Positions 18,361-26,202 of a DNA stretch of 64,000 bases are shown in pieces (position 1 is the stretch's first letter; the number at the start of each line of letters is the position of its first letter). Origin of the DNA: Methylobacterium sp. SyP6R (GTDB lineage Bacteria; Pseudomonadota; Alphaproteobacteria; Rhizobiales; Beijerinckiaceae). The translations under genes and the position numbers were made by a program. The stretch covers positions 2,542,001 through 2,606,000 of the forward strand of contig NZ_JAAQRC020000001.1 of the NCBI RefSeq assembly GCF_019216885.1. The letters run 5' to 3'. Below the pieces are notes generated by a model. That model was not told the DNA's origin and did not search any database. It worked only from the letters and a program-made list of their open reading frames with translations.

Positions 18361-19767
18361 TCAGGGAGCCGCCGGCGCGATCATCGCCCTCGGGTCGACG
18401 ACGCGGTCGTATTCCTCGCCCGTCACGTAGCCGAGCGCGATGGCGGCCGCACGCGGAGTGATGGTCTCCGCCATCGCCTTCCGGGTGATCGCGGCGACGC
18501 GGTCGTAGCCGAGCAGCGGGTTGAGCGCCGTCGCCAGCAGGAGCGCGTTCGCGACGTTCGCGGCGAGGCGCTCGCGGTCGACGTCGAGGCCGTGGACCAG
18601 CTTCGCCGCGAAGACCCGGGACCCGTCCGCCAGCAGGCGGATCGATTGCAGCAGGTTGTGGACGAGCACCGGCTTGGCGACGTTCAGTTCGAAGGTGCCG
18701 GACGCCCCCGCCGCCGCGATCGTCGCGTGGTTGCCGACGACCTGGAAGGCGACCTGCAGCAGGGCCTCGGCGATCGTCGGGTTGCGCTTGCCCGGCATGA
18801 TCGACGACGACAGGCCGTCATCGGGAAAGACGAGTTCGCCGAGGCCGGTGCGCGGCCCGGAGCCGAGCAGCCGGATGTCGTTGGCGATCTTGATCAGCGA
18901 GACCGCCAGCACGTGGAGCGCGCCCGAGACCTCGACGAGGGCGTCGTGGGCGCCCATGCCCTCGAACTTGCTCGGATTGGGCCGGAAGGGCAGCCCGGTC
19001 AGGCCCGCGACTTCCTCGCAGAAGACGTCGTCGAACCCGGCCGGCGCGTTGAGGCCGGAGCCGACGGCGGTGCCCCCTTGAGCGAGCCGGTACAGGCGCG
19101 GGGCCGTGGCCTCGATCCGCTCGATCCCGAGGCCGACCTGCCGGGCGAAGGCGTCGAAGGCCTGCCCGACCGTCATCGGGACCGCATCCATGAGGTGGGT
19201 GCGGCCGATCTTCACGACGTCGTCGAACTCGGCCGCCTTGGCGGCGAGGGTGTCGCGCAAGGTTCCGAGGGCGGGCATCAGCCGCTCGTGCAGCTCGATC
19301 GCGACGCAGAGATGCATGACGGTCGGGAAGCTGTCGTTCGAGGATTGCGAGCGGTTGACGTGGTCGTTGGGATGGACCGGCCGGCGCAGGCCGAGCGGCT
19401 GGCCCAGGGTCTCGTTGGCGCGGTTGGCGATGACCTCGTTGGCGTTCATGTTGGTCTGGGTGCCGGATCCGGTCTGCCAGATCGGCAGCGGGAAATGGCC
19501 GTCGAAGCGGCCCTTCCACAGCTCCCGCGCCGCCGCCTCGACGGCCTCGGCGAGGGCGGGGTCGAGCGTCCCGAGGCGGCGGTTGGCGCGGGCGGCCGCG
19601 AGCTTCTGCAGGCCGAAGGTCCGCACGAGGCAGGCCGGGAAGCGCTCGTCGCCGATCTCGAACACGCCGAGCGCCCGCTGCGTCTGCGCACCCCAGTACC
19701 GGTCGGCGGGGATCTCGACCGGACCGAAGGCGTCGTGCTCGATCCTGATTCCGGGTTTGTCGGTCAT
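18361..19767 (-). CDS. fumC: Class II fumarate hydratase FumC
   Basis: Iron-independent fumarase that interconverts fumarate and L-malate. 468 residues. Signature FPDDGLSSSIMPGKRNPTIA, TGSGTQTNMNANEVIANRA, HPNDHVNRSQSSNDSFPT and the catalytic KIGRTHLMDAVPMT region are present. It lies 70 bases downstream of dctA on the same strand, with a fumarase-superfamily lyase further upstream, suggesting it serves a catabolic module as well as, or instead of, the TCA cycle. Confidence 0.95.
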   Translation of the reverse strand: MTDKPGIRIEHDAFGPVEIPADRYWGAQTQRALGVFEIGDERFPACLVRTFGLQKLAAARANRRLGTLDPALAEAVEAAARELWKGRFDGHFPLPIWQTGSGTQTNMNANEVIANRANETLGQPLGLRRPVHPNDHVNRSQSSNDSFPTVMHLCVAIELHERLMPALGTLRDTLAAKAAEFDDVVKIGRTHLMDAVPMTVGQAFDAFARQVGLGIERIEATAPRLYRLAQGGTAVGSGLNAPAGFDDVFCEEVAGLTGLPFRPNPSKFEGMGAHDALVEVSGALHVLAVSLIKIANDIRLLGSGPRTGLGELVFPDDGLSSSIMPGKRNPTIAEALLQVAFQVVGNHATIAAAGASGTFELNVAKPVLVHNLLQSIRLLADGSRVFAAKLVHGLDVDRERLAANVANALLLATALNPLLGYDRVAAITRKAMAETITPRAAAIALGYVTGEEYDRVVDPRAMIAPAAP

Positions 19768-19837
19768 GTGGGCTTGCGGTCCTGCGAGGGGGCGTGTCGA
19801 TCACGGTGTCGGGGAGCCCGCGGGCTCCCCGGATGCG

Positions 19838-21178
19838 TCAGGCCGCGGCGGCGCGCTCGGCGCGCAGGCGGGCCATCGCCTCCTGCGCCATGGCGGGATC
19901 GAACTCGCCGGCGAGCTTGGCCGTGACCACGGTGGCGACGCTGTTGCCGATGGCGTTGGTGGTGGCGACGGCGATCGACATGAAGCGGTAGACGCCGAAC
20001 AGGATCGGCAGGCCTTCGAGCGGCAGGATTCCGGTCGCCGCCACCGTCGCGGCGAAGACCACGAAGCTGCCGCCCGAGACGGTCGCCGCGCCCTTCGAGG
20101 TCAGGAGCATGACGCCGAGGATGCCGAGTTGCTGCCAGAGATCGAGCGGCACGTGATAGGCATTGGCCAGGAAGACGATGCCCATCGACATGTAGATCGA
20201 GGTGCCGTCGAGGTTGAAGGCGTAGCCCGTCGGCAGCACGAGGCCGACGCTCTGGCGCGAGCAGCCATAGGTCGGCAGCTTCTCGATGAGGCGCGGCAGC
20301 ACGCTCTCGGACGAGGCGGTTCCGAGCACGATGTAGATCTCCTCGCGAATGAAGTCGAGGAACTGGAACAGGTTGATCTTGAACAGGGCCGAGATCGCGC
20401 CGAGCACCACCACGATGAACAGGATCACCACGGCGTAGAAGCTGAGAATCAGGTAGATCAGCGACAGGAGCACGCTGGTGCCGCTCGATCCGACCGCGAA
20501 GGCGACCGCCCCGAAGGTGCCGATCGGCGCCACCAGCATGATCAGGTGGATGAACTCGAAGAAGGCGTCGGAGATGCGGTTGAGGCCGTTCTCGATCGGC
20601 TGGCGCTTCTCGGCGGGCAAGTGCAGCAGGGCGGCGCCGAAGATCAGCGCGATGACGAGCACCTGGAGCAGCTCGCCCTTGGCGAAGGCGCCGATGAAGT
20701 TGTCGGGAAAGACGTTGAGGATGAAGTCGAGGGCGGAATGCGGCGCGGTCGCGCCGGTCGGCGCCTTGCCGTGGGCGAGGTCGGCCCGGGTCGAGGCGGC
20801 CATGCCCTGGCCGACGCCGAGCAGGTTGCCGGCGAGCAGGCCGACGCCGAGCGCGATGGTCGAGACGATCTCGAAGTAGAGCATCGCGATCAGGCCGACC
20901 TTTCCGACCCGCTTGAAGTCGCCGGCCGAGGTGACGCCGATCACGACGCACAGGAAGACCAGCGGCGCCACGGCCGTCTTGATCAGGCGCAGGAAGATGT
21001 CACCGAGAACCTTGAGCTGGACCGCGACGCCCGGGAGGAGGAAACCGATGGCGGCGCCGAGCACCATGGCGACGACGATCTGGACGCCGAGGTTGCGCCA
21101 GAGCGCCTTCCTCTTCGGCTTCGCGGCGGTGGCGGGTCTCGGGGCGATCGCGTGTGGATCGAGCGTGGCGTCGGGCAT
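19838..21178 (-). CDS. dctA: C4-dicarboxylate:cation symporter DctA
   Basis: DAACS-family carrier for succinate, fumarate and malate. 446 residues from the ATG at 21176-21178, which follows GAGGAAG by 5-6 bases. Motifs of the family: LKTAVAPLVF-like IKTAVAPLVFLCVVIG, re-entrant loop GTASSESVLPRLIEKL, substrate site NLDGTSIYMSM and SKGAATVSGGSF, and TTNAIGNSVATVV. About eight membrane helices. Neighbours are a lyase and fumC, fitting uptake or recycling of C4 acids or C4-substituted substrates. Confidence 0.94.
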   Translation of the reverse strand: MPDATLDPHAIAPRPATAAKPKRKALWRNLGVQIVVAMVLGAAIGFLLPGVAVQLKVLGDIFLRLIKTAVAPLVFLCVVIGVTSAGDFKRVGKVGLIAMLYFEIVSTIALGVGLLAGNLLGVGQGMAASTRADLAHGKAPTGATAPHSALDFILNVFPDNFIGAFAKGELLQVLVIALIFGAALLHLPAEKRQPIENGLNRISDAFFEFIHLIMLVAPIGTFGAVAFAVGSSGTSVLLSLIYLILSFYAVVILFIVVVLGAISALFKINLFQFLDFIREEIYIVLGTASSESVLPRLIEKLPTYGCSRQSVGLVLPTGYAFNLDGTSIYMSMGIVFLANAYHVPLDLWQQLGILGVMLLTSKGAATVSGGSFVVFAATVAATGILPLEGLPILFGVYRFMSIAVATTNAIGNSVATVVTAKLAGEFDPAMAQEAMARLRAERAAAA

Positions 21179-21493
21179 GGCTTCCTCGGGTCGGGGGTGA
21201 GAGGGCACGCGCTCCCGTTGTCGCCGGGCGGAGAGCCCGGCGATGCGGCGCGTTCGACGATGACGACACTCATGACGGTGCGGCGTCGAAGATCATCGGG
21301 CGATCTCCGGTGTCATCGCTCGTCCACCGCCAGGATTCCGACTGAACATGACTTCGTCTTTCCGCGAGGCCGACGAGCCTGGAGCACTTTTTCGACGACG
21401 CGGATGCCGGCTCGTCGCAGTCAATGCGGCGAACCCAAAGACCTGGAGCGGCATCCGATTGCGACGTGATCGGGCGCTGCTCCAGCGTCGGAG
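21179..21493. other. dctA-lyase intergenic region
   Basis: 315 bases between the lyase stop and the dctA start, carrying repeat A1 (21379-21485). No gene recognised. The length means dctA may have its own promoter; no sigma-54 -24/-12 site was found on reading. Confidence 0.4.
21379..21485 (+). repeat. Dispersed 107-bp repeat (family A, copy 1)
   Basis: Begins CTGGAGCACTTTTTCGACGA and ends GCGCTGCTCCAG, so the ends are inverted (CTGGAGCA/TGCTCCAG). Inside are a CGACGnCGCGGATGCCGGCTCGTCG stem and the block GACCTGGAGCGGCATCCGAT TGCGACGTGATCGG. Matches copies at 31089, 33796 and 35230. Located just downstream of the lyase stop. Confidence 0.8.
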
Positions 21494-22846
21494 TCAGGCA
21501 CCGCGGGCCGCGCCGGAGAGCACGCGGTCGACCATCTCGGGCGCCGAGCCGAGATAGTTCGCCGGGTCGGTCAGGCGGTCGATCGCGGCGCGGTCGAGAT
21601 GCGCCGTCACTTCGGGCATGGCGGTCAGGGCCTCGGCCAGCGTCCCGCCCCGCTCGTTGACGAAGCGGCAGGCGGCGTAGACGAGGTCGTGGGCCTGCTG
21701 CCGCCCGGTATGGGGAGCGAGCGCCATCATCGCCGCCTCGGCGACGATCAGCCCGCGGCTGATCCCGAGATTCTCGCGCATCCGCGCCTCGTCGACGATC
21801 AGGCCGCCCAGCGCGAACTTGGCCTGGTGCAGGGCGCCGGCGGTCAGCACGAAGCTCTCGGGGATCGCCATCCACTCGGCGTGCCACGGGCCGGTCGCCC
21901 GCTCGAAGTCCTGGACCATCGCATCCAGCATCAGGCCGGCCTGCTGGCGCACGCCCTTGGCGGCGGCGAGCATCAGTTCGGAGGAGATCGGGTTGCGCTT
22001 CTGCGGCATGGTCGAGGAGGCGCCGCGCCCGGTGACGAAGGGTTCATAGACCTCGGCGAACTCGGTCGAGGCCATGATCATGATGTCGAGGGCGATCTTG
22101 CCGAGCGTGCCGGTGACGAGCGCCAGCAGGTTGACGGCCTCGGCAAAACCGTCGCGGGCGACGTGCCAGGTCGAGGCCGGGACGCCGAGCCCGAGTTCCC
22201 GGCAGAACGCCTCCTGTACGCGCAGCCCCTCCGCGCCGAGCGACGCGAGCGTCCCGGCCGCTCCGGCGAACTGGCCGACCAGCACCCGCGGCTTCAGCTC
22301 TTCGAGGCGCTCGGCGTGGCGGTCGATCATGGCGAGCCAGATCGCCGTCTTGTAGCCGAAGGTGACGGGCAGGGCCTGCTGCAGGTGGGTGCGCCCGGCC
22401 ATCGGCGTGTCGCGGTAACGAGCCGACAGGTCGGCCAGGATCCCCCGCAGGGCGGCGAGGTCGGCCGCGACGATCTCCAGGCCGGCCCGGATCTGGAGCA
22501 CGGTGGCGGTGTCCATGATGTCCTGGGTGGTCGCGCCCCAATGGACGTAGCGCCCGGCCTCGCCGCACTGATGCACGAGCTGATGGACGAGCGGCAGGAT
22601 CGGGTAGCCGACATTGTCGGTCTCCCGGCGCAGGAGATCGAGATCGAGCGCCTCGAAAGAGCAGGTGCGGGCGATCGCCTCGGCGGCCTCGGCCGGGATC
22701 ACGCCGCAAGCGGCTTCAGCCCGCGCCAGGGCGACCTCGACCTCGATGTAGCGCCGGATCAGGGCCCGATCGGAAAAAACCTCCCGCATTGCCGGTGTGC
22801 CGAAGGCATCCCGGAACAGCAGCGAATCGATGACGGTGGCGGCCAT
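21494..22846 (-). CDS. Fumarase/aspartase-superfamily lyase (PcaB/adenylosuccinate-lyase-like)
   Basis: 450 residues from the ATG at 22844-22846, behind GGGAGGG. The superfamily signature GRGASSTMPQKRNPISSELM, HWGATTQDIMDTATVLQIRA and GRTHLQQALPVTFGYKTAIW are clear. The family makes fumarate (or a muconate lactone) by beta-elimination from succinyl compounds. purB and argH normally lie elsewhere, and no aromatic-pathway genes are near, so neither purine nor beta-ketoadipate function is supported. With dctA and fumC downstream and a divergent GntR regulator, a fumarate-releasing catabolic enzyme is the best inference. Exact substrate unknown. Confidence 0.85.
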   Translation of the reverse strand: MAATVIDSLLFRDAFGTPAMREVFSDRALIRRYIEVEVALARAEAACGVIPAEAAEAIARTCSFEALDLDLLRRETDNVGYPILPLVHQLVHQCGEAGRYVHWGATTQDIMDTATVLQIRAGLEIVAADLAALRGILADLSARYRDTPMAGRTHLQQALPVTFGYKTAIWLAMIDRHAERLEELKPRVLVGQFAGAAGTLASLGAEGLRVQEAFCRELGLGVPASTWHVARDGFAEAVNLLALVTGTLGKIALDIMIMASTEFAEVYEPFVTGRGASSTMPQKRNPISSELMLAAAKGVRQQAGLMLDAMVQDFERATGPWHAEWMAIPESFVLTAGALHQAKFALGGLIVDEARMRENLGISRGLIVAEAAMMALAPHTGRQQAHDLVYAACRFVNERGGTLAEALTAMPEVTAHLDRAAIDRLTDPANYLGSAPEMVDRVLSGAARGA

Positions 22847-22860
22847 GCCGCTGTCCCTCC

Positions 22861-22905
22861 CAGTTGTTATGTTCGTACAAAAATTATGTACGAACATAAC
22901 AACTG
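22861..22905. promoter_or_regulatory. Perfect 45-bp palindromic operator over the lyase promoter
   Basis: Arms of 19 bases, CAGTTGTTATGTTCGTACA at 22861-22879 and its exact complement at 22887-22905, flank the 7-base spacer AAAAATT. On the minus strand TTGACA (22904-22909), a 17-base spacer and TAATTT (22881-22886) form a near-consensus sigma-70 promoter for the lyase; the palindrome covers it from -35 to beyond the start site. It is strikingly AT-rich for this genome. The adjacent GntR protein is the obvious ligand, with repression until an inducer binds. The binding itself is inference. Confidence 0.85.
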
Positions 22906-22979
22906 TCAAGCCCCTTGACGGGCCGCGGGCGCTTCCGTCTTCTCGCGGGGCTGCCGGCTCGGGCGGAGGTTCGGTCTCG

Positions 22980-23759
22980 TTGGAAACGCGTTACGCATAC
23001 GTCGCACGCCTGCTCACCGAGGCGATCGCGGATGGGCGCTACCCCGTGGGCTCGCTCCTTCCCAACGAGCACGCGCTCGCGGACCAGTTCGCGGTCAGCC
23101 GGGCGACGGTGCGGGCGGCGATGCGCGAGTTGCAGAATTCGGGGCTGATCAGCCGCCGCAAGAGCGCGGGAACCCGGGTCGAGGCGGCCACCGCGTCACC
23201 GGCCGCGGGCTTCTCGCAGAACCTCGAATCCATCGAGGCGGTGCAGCAATTCGGCGCCGAGACCGAGCGCCAGATTCAGGACATCGCCGACGTGGTCGCC
23301 GATGCCGATCTCGCCGCGGCGCTCGACTGCCAGCCGGGCCGGCGCTGGCTGCGCGTATCGTTCCTGCGGCGCGTGCCCGGCACCCCGTCGGCGCCGCCGA
23401 TCTGCTGGACCGACGTCTATCTCGACGCCGCTTACGGCGACGCGCTGCGCGAGCGCATCGCCTCGCATTCGGGCATCTACGGCACGTTGCTGGAAGCCGT
23501 GTCCGGCCGGCGCATCGTCGAGATCCGCCAGAGCATCCGCGCGGTGGGAGTGCCCGCATCCTGCGCCGACGACCTGCAGGTCGCGCCGGGAAGCCACGCG
23601 CTCGCGATCCGGCGCCAGTACGTCCTCAGCCCCTACGGCATGGCGGAGGTCTCCCTCAGCATCCATCCTGCCGAGCGCTACAGCTATCAGAGCGTCCTCA
23701 AGCGGCACGACGGCGAGCCGCCTGCATCGTCCGGTTCCGCCGACGCGCCCGGCGCGTGA
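22980..23759 (+). CDS. GntR-family (HutC/UTRA) transcriptional regulator
   Basis: 259 residues from a TTG at 22980-22982 with GGAGG 10 bases before. Winged-helix domain first (YAYVARLLTEAIADGRYPVG, SLLPNEHALADQFAVSRATV, ELQNSGLISRRKSAGTRV), then a UTRA ligand domain (about 85-235) with CWTDVYLDAAYGDALRERIA and YSPY-like VLSPYGMAEVSLSIHPAERY. The domain order marks the HutC subfamily. Divergent from the lyase and next to the 45-bp palindrome, so probably a substrate-responsive repressor of the lyase and of itself. The TTG start is the most likely choice but not certain. Confidence 0.88.
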   Translation: METRYAYVARLLTEAIADGRYPVGSLLPNEHALADQFAVSRATVRAAMRELQNSGLISRRKSAGTRVEAATASPAAGFSQNLESIEAVQQFGAETERQIQDIADVVADADLAAALDCQPGRRWLRVSFLRRVPGTPSAPPICWTDVYLDAAYGDALRERIASHSGIYGTLLEAVSGRRIVEIRQSIRAVGVPASCADDLQVAPGSHALAIRRQYVLSPYGMAEVSLSIHPAERYSYQSVLKRHDGEPPASSGSADAPGA

Positions 23760-23835
23760 GGGGATGCGGCCGATCGAGGCCGGCCCGCATCGCGGCGCCG
23801 AGCCCCGAACCGGCCGTCGCGCCGGCTCGCGACCT

Positions 23836-23960
23836 GTGATACGGCGTCCGGAAGATTCCTTCCGGACGCCGTATCACCAGCCCGCGCGGTGAAGCCGTAG
23901 GCTTCACACGCCTGAGCGAAGCCGGTTTCCGCATCGCGAAGCGATCAATCGGCGACTGTA
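23836..23960 (-). repeat. Family B palindromic element, copy 2
   Basis: Perfect hairpin with 19-bp arms (GTGATACGGCGTCCGGAAG, 23836-23854; complement 23859-23877) around ATTC. Then CCGCGCGG-type sequence, an extra small hairpin GTGAAGCCGTAGGCTTCAC (about 23887-23905) and the shared flank CGCCTGAGCGAAGCCGGTTT CCGCATCGCGAAGCGATCAA. It is the reverse orientation of copy 1 at 16479. The outer bases CCTGTSATAC / GTATCACAGG are near-symmetric. Fills most of the gap between the GntR gene and pbpC. Confidence 0.8.
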
Positions 23961-24009
23961 TGACAGGATCGGCCTGAGCCGGCCGCAGGAACGACCGGGG
24001 GGAGCGAGC

Positions 24010-26076
24010 GTGCGCACGACACCGGCAACGCGACGGCGCCTGTCCGTCCTGATCCTCATCGGATCCGTGCTGGTCGCCGCCTGCTGGATCGGGTCCACCG
24101 TCGCGTACCTCCCTCCCCTCGACCTCACGGCGGCGAACGCCCGCTCCACCATCGTCCTCGACCGGGCCGGCACGCTGCTGCGTCCCTTCGCCACCGCCGA
24201 CGGCCGCTGGCGGCTGCCGCTCGAACCCGCGGCGACCAATCCCCGCTTCCTCGCCATGCTGACCGCCTACGAGGACCGGCGCTTCCGCGACCATCCGGGG
24301 GTCGATGCGCGGGCGCTCCTGCGCGCCGCCGGGCAGTGGCTCGCGGCGGGGCGGATCGTGTCGGGGGCCTCGACCCTGTCGATGCAGGTGGCGCGCCTGA
24401 TCGAGCCGCGGGGCGAGCGCTCGCTCACCGCCAAGCTCCGCCAGATCGCCCGGGCGATCGAACTGGAGCGGCGCCTCGGCAAGGACGGGGTCTTGCGGCT
24501 CTACCTCGCGCTCGCGCCCTATGGCGGGCCGATCGAGGGGTTGCGGGCGGCGAGCCTCGCCTATTTCGGGCGCGAGCCGGCGCGGCTGACGCTTGCCGAG
24601 GCCGCCCTGCTGGTGGCTTTGCCCCAGGCGCCGGAGGGGCGGCGGCCCGACCGGTTCCCGGAGGCCGCGCGCCGGGCCCGCGACCGGGTGCTCGACATCG
24701 CGGCCGCCCGCTTCGTGGTGCCGGCGGCGGACGCCGCCGCCGCCAAGGCCGAGCCGGTGCCGCACGGGCGAAAGCCCTTCCCGATGCTGGCTCCCCACGC
24801 CGCCGAGGCGGCTCTGGCGCAGGAGCCGGCCTTAGCCGTGCACCGCCTCACCCTCGACGCGCGGCTCCAGGCCCGGCTCGAACCGCTGGTGGCCGAGCGG
24901 GCGGCGGCGATCGCTCCCGGCCTGTCGGCGGCGCTTCTCGTCATCGACGACGCCACCGGCGAGGTGCGGGCTCAAGTGGGCAGCGCCGGCTACCTCGATG
25001 CCACCCGCTCGGGCGCCATCGACATGACCGGGGCGGTCCGCTCGCCGGGCTCGGCGCTGAAACCCTTCGTCTACGCCATGGCGTTCGAATCGGGGCTGGC
25101 CCATCCCGAGACCCTGATCGAGGACCGCCCGTCCCGGTTCGGCGCGAGTTACGCGCCGGAGAATTTCGACCTCACCTTCCAGGGCACGGTGACGGCGCGG
25201 CGCGCGCTCCAGCTCTCCCTCAACGTCCCGGCGGTGGAGCTGATGGAGGCGGTGGGGCCGGCCCGCTTCATCGCCCGCCTGCGCTCCGCCGGCGCCGCCA
25301 TCGCGCTGCCCAGGGACGCCGCGCCGGGCCTGCCGGTGGCGCTCGGGGGCCTCGGCATCACGCTCGCCGACCTCGCCCGGCTCTATGCCGGGCTCGCCCG
25401 CGGCGGCGAGGTGCCGGTGCTGAGGCGCCGCCTCGACGCTCCGGCGACCGATGCGGTGCTGCCGCGCATCGCCGAGCCGGTGGCGTCCTGGTACGTCGCC
25501 GACGTGTTGCGCGGCACGCCGCCGCCCGAGAGCGCCCTGCCGAACCGCCTCGCCTACAAGACCGGTACGTCCTACGGCTACCGCGACGCCTGGGCGGTCG
25601 GGTTCGATCGCCGATACACCGTGGCGGTCTGGCTCGGCCGGCCGGACGGGGCCGGGGTGCCGGGCCTCGTCGGGCGGATCGCCGCCGCTCCGCTGCTGTT
25701 CGACGCCTTCGCCCGCCTCGGCGGCGACCCGGAGCCCGTGGCGCGCCCCCGCGACGCCCTGGTGGCGACGACGAGCACCTTGCCGCCGCCCTTGCGGCAC
25801 CTGCGCCGGGAGGCCGGCCCGACCGACCGCCTGCGCATCGCCTATCCGCCGGACGGGGCGCGGATCGACCTCGGCGCACAGGAGGGGGCGCCCGCCGGCC
25901 TCGCCCTCAAGGCGCTCGGCGGCACCCTGCCGCTGACCTGGCTCGTCGGCGGCCTGCCGGTGACCGAATCGGACCGGCGCCAGGCCGAGTGGCAGCCCGA
26001 CGGCGCCGGCTTCGTGCGCATCTCGGTGCTGGACGCGACGGGGGCCAGCGACAGCGTGATGGTGCGGGTCGAGTAG
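24010..26076 (+). CDS. pbpC: Penicillin-binding protein 1C PbpC
   Basis: Bifunctional class A peptidoglycan synthase anchored by an N-terminal membrane segment (VLILIGSVLVAACWIG). 688 residues. GT51 glycosyltransferase region with the catalytic glutamate in EDRRFRDHPG (about residue 88) and GASTLSMQVARLIEP. Transpeptidase motifs: SALK with Ser348 and Lys351, SLN at 403-405, KTG at 517-519. C-terminal BiPBP domain (about 600-688). PbpC proteins often show weak transpeptidase activity. Usually next to an alpha-2-macroglobulin (yfhM) gene, which is not seen here. Confidence 0.94.
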   Translation: MRTTPATRRRLSVLILIGSVLVAACWIGSTVAYLPPLDLTAANARSTIVLDRAGTLLRPFATADGRWRLPLEPAATNPRFLAMLTAYEDRRFRDHPGVDARALLRAAGQWLAAGRIVSGASTLSMQVARLIEPRGERSLTAKLRQIARAIELERRLGKDGVLRLYLALAPYGGPIEGLRAASLAYFGREPARLTLAEAALLVALPQAPEGRRPDRFPEAARRARDRVLDIAAARFVVPAADAAAAKAEPVPHGRKPFPMLAPHAAEAALAQEPALAVHRLTLDARLQARLEPLVAERAAAIAPGLSAALLVIDDATGEVRAQVGSAGYLDATRSGAIDMTGAVRSPGSALKPFVYAMAFESGLAHPETLIEDRPSRFGASYAPENFDLTFQGTVTARRALQLSLNVPAVELMEAVGPARFIARLRSAGAAIALPRDAAPGLPVALGGLGITLADLARLYAGLARGGEVPVLRRRLDAPATDAVLPRIAEPVASWYVADVLRGTPPPESALPNRLAYKTGTSYGYRDAWAVGFDRRYTVAVWLGRPDGAGVPGLVGRIAAAPLLFDAFARLGGDPEPVARPRDALVATTSTLPPPLRHLRREAGPTDRLRIAYPPDGARIDLGAQEGAPAGLALKALGGTLPLTWLVGGLPVTESDRRQAEWQPDGAGFVRISVLDATGASDSVMVRVE

Positions 26077-26202
26077 GCCCGATCACATTTTCGATAGAAT
26101 GGCCCTGGGTCAGCGGCGGATCGTTTCGCCGCCCATCCCGTTCCTTCCCGGTGGAAGCGTGGCGAGACGGCGAGCGCCGCGCGCGTGGGAGTTAAGCGTC
26201 GC

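Noticed and set aside
21179..21378. Sigma-54 promoter for dctA, as known in rhizobia
   Set aside because: No TGGCAC-N5-TTGC-type site could be found in the upstream region.
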